Source of the DNA: Rhizaria sp. SCN 62-66
Lineage: Eukaryota > Rhizaria, unplaced
Direction: 5' to 3'
DNA: 64,000 nucleotides
Assembly (NCBI GenBank): GCA_001724265.1
Contig: MEDY01000058.1
Coordinates: 37,510 to 101,509 of the forward strand
A program made the position numbers and the translations under genes. The notes below the pieces were generated by a model that did no database searches, had not been told where the DNA came from, and saw nothing but the letters and a program-made list of their open reading frames with translations. The first letter of the stretch is position 1, and each line of letters begins with the position of its first letter. Positions 46,431 through 58,100 of this stretch are shown in pieces.

Positions 46431-47327
46431 ATGAACGTCAAGCTCTTCTACGACACGCACGGGCGCTTCCCGTCGCAGCACGAGTTCAAGATGCTCAAGG
46501 AGCAGACGCTGGCGCAGCAGAACCTGCGCCAGCAGCAGCCCTCGGCGCCCGAAGAGAGCGTTGAGTCGCAGTGGATCTCGGCTGCGCGCACGGGCGACCT
46601 CGCCACGCTCAAGCGTCTGCGCCCGCAGATGCGCTCGGTCGATGAGCCGATCAACAACGTGACTGCGCTGGCAGTGGCGGCGCAGGGCAACCACGCGAGC
46701 TGCGTCGAGTTCCTCATCGACAACGGCGCCGCCGTCGACCGGCGCACGCCGCAGGGCCGCTCGCCGCTGCTGTACGCGGCCGAGTCGGGCCACTTTGAGC
46801 TCATGACGTACCTCATCAACCGCGGCGCGACGCACTTCACGTACACGGACCAGCAGTGCGAGTCCTACTTCGTGTCGTACGTCATCCGCCAGTCAATCAC
46901 GCGCCGCGACGTCTCGCGCGCGCTGCAGGACAACACCGTCACGGCCATGGTGCTCGAGTACCTGTCTCTGGGCGGGCTTAAGGTGCGCCCCATCGAGCGC
47001 CTATCGGCGCACGTTCTGCCGAACACGCGCAAGAAGCCTGCTCCGCGCCCGAAGCCCGCAGCCGCTGCCGCTGTCAACGCGGGCGGAAACGCCAACGTCG
47101 CTGCCGGGGCTGGCGGCGCCGGGGCTGCGGCATCCCCCGCGGGCGAGGGCGCTGGTGACGGCGCCGCCGCGGGCGCGGGCCCCGAGGTCGAGGGCGAGGG
47201 CGACGACGGGCGCGATGGAGCCGACTCGCGGTCCGCGTCGCCCGAGCTCCACGAAGAGGGCGACGAGGCTGATGCCGCACAGCGCCAGAAGGACCTCGAC
47301 GAGGCCATTGCCGCCGAGCGCAACTAA
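46431..47327 (+). CDS. Ankyrin-repeat protein
   Basis: A single exon of 298 aa from the first ATG (46431) to TAA. The first 45 residues form a charged helix (GRFPSQHEFKMLKEQTLAQQNL). Three ankyrin-type units follow: SQWISAARTGDLATLKRL, then TALAVAAQGNHASCVEFLIDNGAAVDR, then SPLLYAAESGHFELMTYLINRGA (about residues 45-130). A conserved-looking segment with no assigned fold (about 135-200) leads to an Ala/Gly/Glu tail and a charged C-terminal helix. Ankyrin repeats bind partner proteins; nothing shows which. No signal peptide, membrane segment or TAG. The coding call is firm; function is open. Confidence 0.85.
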   Translation: MNVKLFYDTHGRFPSQHEFKMLKEQTLAQQNLRQQQPSAPEESVESQWISAARTGDLATLKRLRPQMRSVDEPINNVTALAVAAQGNHASCVEFLIDNGAAVDRRTPQGRSPLLYAAESGHFELMTYLINRGATHFTYTDQQCESYFVSYVIRQSITRRDVSRALQDNTVTAMVLEYLSLGGLKVRPIERLSAHVLPNTRKKPAPRPKPAAAAAVNAGGNANVAAGAGGAGAAASPAGEGAGDGAAAGAGPEVEGEGDDGRDGADSRSASPELHEEGDEADAAQRQKDLDEAIAAERN

Positions 47328-48454
47328 GCGCGCGCGCTGCGGAGTGCAAAGCATGGACCCAACTCTCTTGCGTATGCATGTTTGATGCGTGTCTGTGTCT
47401 TTTTCTTTTGTGATAGTTTTGAGATCTGTGTGAGTCTGTTTAATGTAGGTTATAGATCAATGTATGAGTGTGTATGGTTTTGTTTTCATAGACATTTTGG
47501 TTGCTTCAGTCGTGGGCCAAGACCTTGGTCGTCATTGATGATGTTATCTCGTCATCTCGTCATGTTCAGCGATGCAACGCACAAAGTCAGTTGCAGAGTG
47601 TGCGTTCAACTATACTAGTCGTGTATTATTGTATAAAAAGAAATAACAATAAATAATAACAACAATACAATATAAATAAACAAGGTTCTTTTTTCTTCTA
47701 CATCATCTTCTCTCGACAAGTACACCCGGTAGCTTAACTCCACGTTGCACATTGTATGTACGTGTACGTATGTTCGTCTGTTGTATGACTTTAAATGGTG
47801 GTTAGCATGTATTGACTTGAGGTGTACTGACAATGTAAACAGAGAGAAATAGGGCGTATCGATATCCTAAAAAGAGGCATCAACGAAAACAGCTTATATA
47901 ACTCGTCTTCCTTCTCGATCTTTACATGAAAGTACGGTGTGTAATTATCACGACAGGGGTGGAAAAACAAACAATCATTCAGAAAAAATATCACTATTTA
48001 CACATCAACAAGTATAAGTATATAATAAACATGTTATTACGATGAAATCAAACACATAATTTGTTACATCACAGTGGCCAGAGTACTAGATTCGCTATGG
48101 GTGCAAGAGGAACAATGGTAGGAACAGATAGATCTTGTGTGTTAAATGCTAGGATCTACTTCAGAAAAAAGAGTTCATAGAACAAAACATAGAACAAAAC
48201 TAATGAGATACACACGCCTTAAAAAAAAGACACGATGTGATGAAAAAAGATGCGATTACTCTTGAGAAACTGGATAAAACAAATGACAACAAAACAGAGA
48301 TACAGACTTCTGTGCGATTACTCCTGATACCCTGATAAGCGTTGGGAGCTCGCCAGGACTAGCTTCCTAGACTTAATGTTGTTCTTGACATGTTGTTAAT
48401 GACGATGATGTTATACATGCCTTCGCCGCTTCATTGCACTGCGGGTGGCCGAGC
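47328..48454. other. Long AT-rich spacer between convergent ankyrin and ADAM genes
   Basis: More than 1.1 kb of very AT-rich DNA with T and A runs and several AATAAA-like strings on both strands. No gene or RNA recognised. Confidence 0.5.
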
Positions 48455-51400
48455 TTACTGCGTCGCTGCCATGTGTGCGATGGGAGAGTAGTGCGCGTGT
48501 TTGCCGACCAACAGCGAGGATGGAATCGCGCGCAGCGCGGGCCTTTTTGTCGTCTCTTCGTCATCATTCTGTCTATTCCCGTTCGCGCCTCTACCATTGT
48601 TATTGTTCGCGTTGTTGATGAGATTGAGGTTGTTGTTGGCCTCTGCAATGTGCTGCGAAAAGGACCACTGCTGCTGCGGCTGCTGCTGCTCCGGCCACGC
48701 TTGATACAGCGCCCGGCTCCGCGACGCGTGCAGCGCGCTCGCGCTCGCAGCAGGCCCCGCGCCGTCCTGGCTGTAACCTTGGTTCAGGTTCAGGGGCTCG
48801 CTCGGCGGGTTTTGGTTCGGGCCGGGCACGACGCTGATGCTGCGGGACACCGACGGCGACCGCGGCGTCAGCGGCGACGCCTGAGACTGCGGAGGCTGTC
48901 CACCGCTGCTGCCGCCGCTGCCTCCGCTGTTGTTGCTGTTGCTACGCGCCATCGCGCCCGCGCCGGTGATCGCGCCCGTGGCGGCAGCGATCGTGATGGG
49001 CACCGCCAGCTGCATCGTCGGATACGGCGCCTGCCCGCCCCCGTTGCCGTAGCCCGGGCTGCCGCCGCCGAACGCGGGGCTCGGCTGGAAGCGCGGGCTG
49101 AACTGCGTCTGCGGCTGCGCTGCCTGCGCCGACACACGCGGCGTCGGAGGTTGCGACTGCGGCTGCTGCGGCGGCGGCTGCTCTTGCTGATCAGGCTGAA
49201 ACGAGGGCTGAGGCGGCGGATGCGAATGCGACGACGCCAACTTGCGCGGGCTCGACAGCGCTTGCGGCCGCGACGGCGACGGCGGCTGTGGCTGCAGCGG
49301 CGGCTGGGACTGGGGTTGCGGCCGCGCCGGGGACAGCGGCGGCTTCGGAGGCTGCGCTTGCGACTGCGCCGGTGGCTTGGGCTCAGGCTGCGAGTGCAGC
49401 TCCGGCTCAGGCTGCAGCTGCAACTGGAGCTGCAACTGCGGCTGCGGCTGCGGCTGCGGCTGCGGCGGCTGTACCTTCGTTGGCGAGGGCTGCGAGCGCG
49501 GCGACGCCTTGGGCGAGAGCGGGGCGGCCGCCGCCTTGGTGCCAAGACCCGGGCTCTGCCGCTGTTGCTGCGCCGCCGTCACGGCAGCGGAGCCGAGCCC
49601 CAGCTCGACTGCGGCCGCGGCGTCACTGTCGCTGATGTTGACCGTGACGATGTCGCTCAACGCAACGTCCCCCGCGGCGTCGGCGGCGGCCGCGGTGTCG
49701 ACGGCGTCAAGCACCGATAGCGGCGCCGGCCTCGCGCGGTGGGGCCGCGCGCGCTTCTCCGAGCCCGACGGCGGCCGCGGCTTGCGCGAGCGGCCCGCGC
49801 TACCTTCGCGCCGCGCTGCGTGGCTGGGACTGGCACTGGGATTCGCGCTCGCACCCGCGGCCACGGCTGCAGCGGCCTCGCTCGGGGGCAAGCTGTCGTG
49901 GGGACTGAGCGGGTTGAAGCTGGGCCCGTAGATCCTGCGCTGGTTAGCGATGTGGTTGGCCCACACGGCGCGCTTGTACGCCTCGTCGTCGTTGGCGTTC
50001 CACAACGCGGGGTTGATGCCCGACGCCAGCAGCGTCGCCGCGTCCATGTACAGCGGTCCGTCCTCCAGCGCGGCGTCGCTCGGCGACAATGGGCCCGCCA
50101 ATGTGCTGCCCCAGCCGCCGTCCGTGGCGCCACTCTCGCCGCCGGCGCCGCTGCCGTCGCCCAACCGGCGGTTACGCCCGCCCTGCGACGCCGCGATGGC
50201 GGCCGCGGCCGCGGCGGCCGCCGCGGCGGACTGCGGCGCCGGCCCGCCCTTGCCGCCGCCAGAGAAGAGCCCCGGCGGCGGCCTGTCGGGGTCGTAGTGG
50301 GCGAGCGAGCGCGTGCTGGCGGGCACGCTGGTGCTGCTGTGCGCGAGGTTCTGTCCCGCGAGGAGCCCCGCCGTGCTGCCGCTCGCGGCCAGGCCGCCAT
50401 TGGCTACGGGGCTCGGCGGCACCGCGGGCGCGGCGCGGTTACGCGGGGAGCCTGGCGCGGCGCCAGCAGCGCCGCCGACGCTGGCGTTGGAGCTGGAGCG
50501 GACCGCGGCGGCGGAGGGTCGGAGCGCGCCACCGCCGCCGCCCGCCGCGACGCCAACGCCGATGGCGTTGAGGACGGCGGCGTCGGCCACAAACTCGCCG
50601 TCGCCCTCGCCGCCCGCGCCGCCGCGGCCGCCCGAGGAGTTGGCGGCGGGCTCGGCGGAGAAGGAGCAGCAGCGCGCACAGAAGCGGCGACAGGGCCCCG
50701 TGAAGAAGAAGTAAATAACCGCACCGATAATCGCGAGCGCAATGATGATGCAGATAGCGAGCACGACGTACGACATCGGGGGCTGGAGCCCGAAGAGACT
50801 GTTGCCGCCGCTGCTGACGCCGTCGGCGTAGACGCAGATGCCGGAGTAGCACTGGCCCAACCCGGGCTTGGGACCGTTGCCCGAGTACGCGGCCGAGGAG
50901 CCCGAGGTGGTGGTGGGGGAGCCGCACGGCATGCCCTGCGGTGTGGCCACTATGGTGCCGTTGGACACGGGCGCGCGGCACTGGGTGATGTCGTCGAGCA
51001 GCGCCGACGTCAACGAAGTGCACAACACTTGCTCGCACTGGCTCGTTGAGTCCTGCAGCGGGCAGCGGCGCAGACCGCCCAGTGCGCACGTGGCGTCGAG
51101 CGACAGGCAGTCGCCGTGGTAGCAGCGACCTGAGTTGTCGGGGAAGTCGTCGGGCGCGGTCGCCACTGCCAGCGGCGTGCAGACCTTGCCGGCGCTGGCG
51201 TACGCGTCCGGCGGGCACGCGCCGGAGGTGCCGCTGCACATCTCGGCCTGCGCAGAGCGCACGACAAAAAGTATCAATAATCATCACGTTTCATCAGAGA
51301 CAATTAGGTGAGATAGAAACAAGCAATGAACGAACTCATAATCGAAGATTAACCCAGGGATGAATGAGTTCTCAAAAATGAAAAGTACAATACACGCGTT

Positions 51401-54400
51401 GTGATCAAGTAATGCACTATGTTCGACGTACGGTGTCGCAAAGCGGGTGCGCAGCCGCGCGGCAGACGAGTTTGTCGCTGGCGGGCACGTACGAGCACTG
51501 GTCGCAGCAGGGCTCCGCGTTCGAGCACTGGCTGCCCGTGGTCAGCATGCACAGTTCCGGTACGCAGCATGGATCAGCGGCGCAGGCCTCCGAGCCCGCG
51601 GCGCCGCAGTCGCACTGCTCGCCAGCCTCGGTGATGCCGTTGCCGCACACGACCTCGGACCAGGACTCGGTGGGGATGTTGGCCAGACAGGTCGCAACGC
51701 CGTTCGGGTCCGTCTCAAACCAAGAACGCAAAAACTCTTTCGAACACTAAAATGAAGAAGAAAAAAAAAAGTATACAATGAGGAACTACAACTTAAGATA
51801 CAAGACCAGTAGGATCTCGAACTGGGGCGATAGTGCGCGCCATTGTTAATGAATATAATCTGACGGACCTGTGAGAACTCGGTGTAGGCCGATGTCGAAG
51901 ATGCGTAGGTGGACATGATCTTGCCCCCAGCAGGGCATGTAATGTTATTGTGGTCAACAGTAATCATATACGCGGGAGTACCGTCGTGCGGCATGCCGAA
52001 CGTGTGGCCCAGCTCATGCGCCACGACCATGCCGAGCATCGATTCGCCGAAAACGGCAGGAATCGCCTAGTGTACGAATGTTGTGAAAAAGAATCGTGAA
52101 TAAATAAAATTTAATGAAGAGAAAATCAGGCATGTGTCGTGCGAATGATGCAAAACGATTGATGTTCATAAGTTTGGTGACATCATTAAGTTGACACTTC
52201 AAAGTTGAAAACTACTCACAGCATGTTATGCGTGTGTTCGGCGTACCTGAGCAATGGCGCCGGAGTAGGCGTCGGTGCACATATCATCCAGCTGCGCGAG
52301 CCCAACGACCTGATCCTGGAAGTACTGCCCCGACAGCATCACGCGCGAATCACACGGCTTGTCCGTCATGGACGACGGGTTGGAATAAACAAGGAACTTC
52401 TGCAGAAACTCCAGCGAGCCGATTTCTGAGCGCTTGCGCGTGTTGGAGTACACGGGTGCGACATACAATAAGGCCGGGAGATCCAGCATCACGGTCTGTC
52501 CGACGAGCACGACGCGGATCGCCGGCGCGAGCTCGTTGCTCTCGTAGAGCCCGTCGACGATGTTGGCCACGCGCGCGCCGGACCGCGCGACGAGCGTGGC
52601 GTTGCCACTAAACAAGGCGAGCCGCGCGGGATCGTGGTACATGTGCAGTTCCACGTACTGCTGCGCCGTGGGCACGGCCAGAGGGGACCAGGGGTACCGC
52701 CGGAGGTGCGACGTCGCAGTGGGAATCCCGGGGGGTGAGCGTCGGGCAGGCTGGACACGTGCGCGCGGCTGGTAGTGGCTGTGGCGGGACGCAGCGGTCG
52801 CGGCAGCAGCAGCAGCACTGGCACTGTTGCCGTTACGCGTGTTAGCAAGCGTGCTGAAGCCAGAAGAGCGGGCAGACGCGGCGTCAAGAGTGGCAGTAAT
52901 GTCGGCAGTAATGTCGGTAGCATCATCGCTGTGGCTGTGGTCGTGCCCCCGAGCGTGACCGCACCAGTGCACGTCGGCTTCATTATCGTCTGCTGCATCG
53001 TCATCGTCGCTAACACCTGAGACAGATCCAGAGTCAGCACCCGTCCGCGCGCTGACAAGACCTTCGCTGCGGTCTTTGCTCTTGCTCTTTTTGTCCCGGT
53101 GGGCGTTTATAAGGGCGCGCAGTTCGTTGTCCTGCTCCGCCAGGCGCTGCAGCACGTACGAATCAGCGCCAACCGCACGCGGCGGCAGCAGTGTGCCAGC
53201 GCGCGCGCCCGCGACGGCGGCCGCGTCGAACGGCCGCGGGTCACTGCTGCTGGGGCCGTGATTGGTGCTGGTGCTTCGAGTGCCCATCGACATAGATGAG
53301 GAGCCCGAGCCGGAGTTGGAATTGATAATCATGTCGGTGTCGGTAAACAAGAGGCGGCGCCACATATTGTTGTTCATGTTTGCCTGGATCTTGTTGTAGC
53401 TGGAGCTAGGACTGGACCTAGCTTCAGAGTCAATGTGGTCCGAAGCATCAGTGCCCGGCGCAAGGTTCGGCAGCTCTTCACTAACGCTGGCACCCGCCGA
53501 GTCGGAAACTCGCACAGCAGGCGCGACGTCGTACAGCTCCCCGTCGATCTTGACCACGCCGGAGAGCGCGCCGCCGCAGACCGATACGGCGGCGAAGCCG
53601 TGCGCAACGTAAAACGCGGCGGCATCGGGCTTAGTCGTGGACGCACTAGCGGCGCCAGTGTCGCGGTCGGCCAAGTCAGTGCCTTCGCTGTCAAACGCGA
53701 CGACGTCGGCGTCATCGCCACTGGTGTCGCCCGTATTGCTGTTGATCGGCTCTAGCACGCGGCCGCGGTAGTGGCAATTCTCGCCCGGCTGCAGGGCGTA
53801 GGCGCGCTCAGTCCTCCCGTGCGCGTCAGCAGGACTCGTGTTGTCGCTGCCGCCCGCGGTGCTGTGTGTGTCCAGAGGAGACTACTTGTGCAAAGCGTAC
53901 GTAGGAGCAAAGAGCACGTCATTACGCTGTAGCTGCAGCAAAAACGTGCGCTATTGGGTTGTCGCGGCGTTGACATCCGTGGTGTTGCTTGCCGTCGGGA
54001 TATTCAGAGTGATTGTGATCGCAACGTCAGCCTTGCCATGAACGCCCTCCTCGCCGTCTTCACCAATGACATCCTCAATGCCGTCAGTGTCGGAGTTCGG
54101 GACCGAGGCAGTGCGGGCAGCGTGGCCGCGGCGGAAAAACTGCGCCCAACGCCGCTCCGAGGTGCGGCGGCGCAAAGCCAACGCATCAGTCGCTGTGCCG
54201 GCGCCAGAGGCAGTAGAACCCGAGGTTGAGGCAGAGATGGAGGCAGCACTCGCTGTGGTTGCGAATGGCGAGGTGGCAGCAGCATCGGCGTTGCCTGAAG
54301 CGGAACGACGCACGCGAGGTACAAACTGCACGGAGAGCGTTGCAGGATTAATGCCGATAGGCAGTGGAGTGGTTGCAGCGAATGTAACAGCTGGTGCGAA

Positions 54401-54508
54401 TGCACAGATGGTGGCTGCAAGTAGAATTAGCGACCAAGCAAGCAGATTCCGAGGGGGACCCGCGCCGCCGAGCAACGGGCTCGATGGCGCCCTTTGGGCT
54501 GCAGACAT
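48455..54508 (-). CDS. ADAM-type membrane metalloprotease, four exons, two in-frame TAG codons
   Basis: Exons: 54508-52247, 52066-51869, 51746-51432, 51247-48455, all phase 0, 1855 aa, stop TAA. A hydrophobic leader (about 22-45) starts the prodomain, which contains TFLLQLQRNDVLFAP, CHYRGRV (about 245) and VSVCGGALSGVVKIDGELY, all typical of ADAMs. TAG lies within it at 53951-53953 (residue 186) and 53882-53884 (residue 209). The protease domain ends exon 1 with MCTDAYSGAIAQ. Exon 2 carries the zinc site HELGHTFGMPHD (771-782) and the Met-turn GGKIMS. Exon 3 is the disintegrin domain (CGNGITEAGEQCDCG), completed in exon 4 by AEMCSGTSGACPPD, then a Cys-rich region and a membrane helix (about 1083-1107). 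The cytoplasmic tail of about 750 Pro/Gln/Ser-rich residues is exceptionally long. It is predicted to be an active surface sheddase. Confidence 0.88.
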
Positions 54509-55190
54509 GTGGCAGTGTTTGTGCTTACAACACCGTATATCGCTACTGGATTGTAATGCGGAACTCCTAAAGGGTTCACCATTGATCAGAAATCGGGAGA
54601 AGAATAATGTGGATTTGAGCGGAGAGGTGCGAGCAGAGCCATACTTTCACTCACATGTTCAAACTGGATTTACAGTAAAAGTGTACAGTTATTAAATGCG
54701 CTAAATAAACCATATAATTTGTATATGAATTCAATTGTCTTAAACCTATCTTGCGACTGGGCGATGCTTCTCCAGCTTATTTTCACAGGCACTTGCACAC
54801 ACGCTGTTTTGGCCACATAGCTCTGCTGGCAGCGACAGGAGAGCCGTTACTCGGCACAGAAATACGATTCACGTGAATATATCCATGGTATTAGGGTTGC
54901 ATTGAAGGGAAATCTGCATTTTCTGTTGGTAAAATAGTTGATAGTGTTCACCATTTGGTTTTTTCAAGTTGATACATGACTCTATGACCATAAAATTCCG
55001 TCCTTGCAACTGGTGTAAATGATCTCCCCAAATAGGATACCGACGCAGAATGTGGATAATCGCAACATGGCGACTGAATATCTTGATTTAACTTGATTTA
55101 TTGTGTATTTACATCTTGTTACTACATACTGACTGCAATTCAGCTGCACGAAGCTTCGACTGACTCTGTTCATATTAGCTTAGGTAGGCA
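54509..55190. other. Spacer between the secreted-protein gene and ADAM
   Basis: AT-rich; holds the ADAM promoter and the 3' end of the upstream gene on the same strand. A weak 63-codon frame (55173-54982, -) with a hydrophobic stretch could be a further exon of the upstream gene, but I have no splice support for it. Confidence 0.4.
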
Positions 55191-58100
55191 TTACACAACC
55201 ACAGACCTGAAATGTGCGTAATTTGTCTCGCTCACAGCACGGTGACGGATGGCATTGCTGTCTGGTTCTGCCCTTTCAATAAGGGCAGGGGCAGTCATAG
55301 CTGCGACTGGTGTCACTGTTCCGCGTTGCCGCCGCATCTCGTGGCTGTTGATACTGGATTTGTTAAGGTCTCCGCTGACGAAGCTCTCGGTGACAAACGC
55401 TGTCTCCAGCGGCAGCGGTACCATTGGCACGGAGAGGTCAGTGTCTGTCGGGACAGCGCTAATAAGACTCCCATCCGTGCGTGTGCGCCTTGGCGTAAGC
55501 AAATCGCTCCTACCGTCCTGGTTACTGTCAGAGGCATTACGCGTGTGTCTCTCATCAATAGCATGAGCAGAGCTCCCGCCGATGTTGATACGCCTTGGTT
55601 TGTCAGAGCGACGCTCTGAAGTCGCAGCATCTAACCCCGCACTTGCCCCTGCGCTGTTAATGCCGTGTATCTCTGCAGCGTTTGTGGCAGGTAGTGTCGG
55701 CGTTGTTACTGTAACGCAGTGGGCCATGCCGCGGCCCCGCGCGATGACGCGGTTGCGGCTCCAGTGCCCCGCTGAAATCAAGACGCCGGCGCCAGCGTCA
55801 GCTTCAGCACAAGTTTGCCCAGCAGCTGCATTCACGCGGACTGAGCTGCCGCTGTCTGCAAGAAGGCCTGTGGTTGTATGTAATGAGGTGACTGTGATTG
55901 CATCAGGCATGGTGCACCCAATACTGCTGCCGCCCCAACCTTGCTTTGTTAATTGTTGCTGCCACGCCTCTACAGCAGCAAGGGCGCCTGCTCCAGTTGG
56001 TTTAGTCCTTTCGGTGCGAGCGCTGGTCACCTCAGTGTCGTGGCTAAGTCGATTCAGTCGGTCCCCGCGCACAGGTAAAGGGCTCGACTCAATCGGTGTT
56101 AGTTCACAGACGACACGCAGAAACAGCTCGCCCGGCGGTCCGCGCCAGCTTGTGGCGACAGCCCACTCCTGTGCCGTCATTGCGTGACTGCGACTAGTAT
56201 GCATATGACCACGTGTGCTCATGGTTACATCACGATCAAATAAGCAATGGTCGGCTGTTGATAGAGGTTCAGCCGAGTCTGTGATTGCCGCGATGATAAA
56301 ATTGGGATCGGGATGACCATTTGCGCCACTGTTGTGGGGATGACTATTGCGTGCATTTGTGTGAGCAAGAGCACGACGCCGATGACTGCCAGTTCGTGGT
56401 TGCTTCCTTGAGACAGTCGCGACAACATTCAACATCGGTGACATATGCACTATCGTGGCAGCATTGTTGCCACGAGTTCCACTCGCAACACGGCTGTTGA
56501 CATTACAATTGACATCGCCAATGTCTCTCGTTGACATGTGTTTTTGCCAGTATGCTGTGTTGGAATCACGCTGTAACACCCAATTACTGACATTGCGATG
56601 GTCGCTTGTTGTGGCGTCACTGTCTGTGTTACGACTATCACGATCGTCGAGATAAGAAATTACATTATCACGCTGCTAACTCAGCGTGTGCGTCCAAGCC
56701 CGCCATTTCACCCAGCGACGGCCGAGTCCAGCGCTCGCACCAACGTTACTGTGGCGGGATACACGGGAAGTACTCTCTCGGCTGCTCCGGCCAAAGTGTT
56801 CGTGGTTGCCAGAACATACGCTATCACCATTGGTTGGCGGAGTACCAGAGATCTCCCAAGGCGGGACGTCACTAACACTGCGACAAACAGCGTGGTATAA
56901 AACACCGCCATACATGAACACTCGCCGATTGCGATTTCGGTCATGGGTACCACTTTTATCAACACTTTTGACGTATTCGGCAATACTTGCATTCAATGTG
57001 CTATTACTGCTGCCGGCAGATGCAAATAGTGGTGGCAATGCTGTTGACATGGTATCGCCTGGCTGTAGCAGCATCGCACCAGGCAGCGATGTAACAGTGA
57101 GCGAAAATCGCTTTAGGCCAGTGACTGTGTGAGGAAGCTCTGTAACGATAGGCGCTGGTGTAGCAACTGCGGGCATCGATGGGGGAACCAGTGGCACTGA
57201 TATCACCGTGGGCTCTGATGTCGCTGTTGAGCTGGCTGTAATTATCGGGGTGACTGTGAGCAGTGAAGAGACATCGGTTGGTTCCCAGTTGCACCAACCG
57301 ATAGTTCCACCGCTGTCAAATGCACCGCCGTCTTGACGATTGCAAACCGCGCTCGCTGTATCATTCTGACTGCAGCACCCAGTGGTGGCGTTAACGCAAC
57401 TGTTTAGCGTAGCGGGAACGGTAGATTCTATACTTGAGCAACCCAAAAACGTGCCATCCTTAAGGCTGCTTGTTGTGTTAGCATCAGTTTTTGGAATTAA
57501 TGTAGTTAGCGTTGTGCTTGTCCCTGTGTTAGTTCCATAAACAGCAGACTCAAGCGTTTGCGTCAGTACGCGCAGCGCCGCTCGCGGCCAGTGTTGCGCT
57601 AAGACATCGCTAACAGGCACACACCGGTACGCGCAGCCACAGGTATCCGCAAAACCCGAATTGTTACTCGAGACGCGTCCGCGGTGTGCGTGTGCTCGAT
57701 CGTGTAATAGCTCGAAATCGGTGTCGTTTACAGCACCGCTCTCTGCGAGGTTCTTATTGGCGTCATCATCAAAGGGCTCTTGCTGCTTCTTCTCAAGAGC
57801 CTGAGCGGCGCTGAGTCGAAGCGCGTTGGCGCTTCCGGCCCATACGCGCAGGCGTTGAACGCGTGCGCGCTGTTCTTCTTGAGCTGCGCTACCGATGACC
57901 CACCAGCCACCTTCACGACCAAAACTGCTGGAATTTGCCGTGCCACAGGAAGTTGTGTTAGAATAATTGCTAGCATCCCAATTACTGCTGTGGGTGACGT
58001 TGTCGGCGAAGTTTAAGTGGGTGCTGCTGCTAGAATTCGACGTAAGTTCTGTTTGAATAGGAAATAGAGTACACACTGGCGCGTTGCCGTTCACTGTTAC

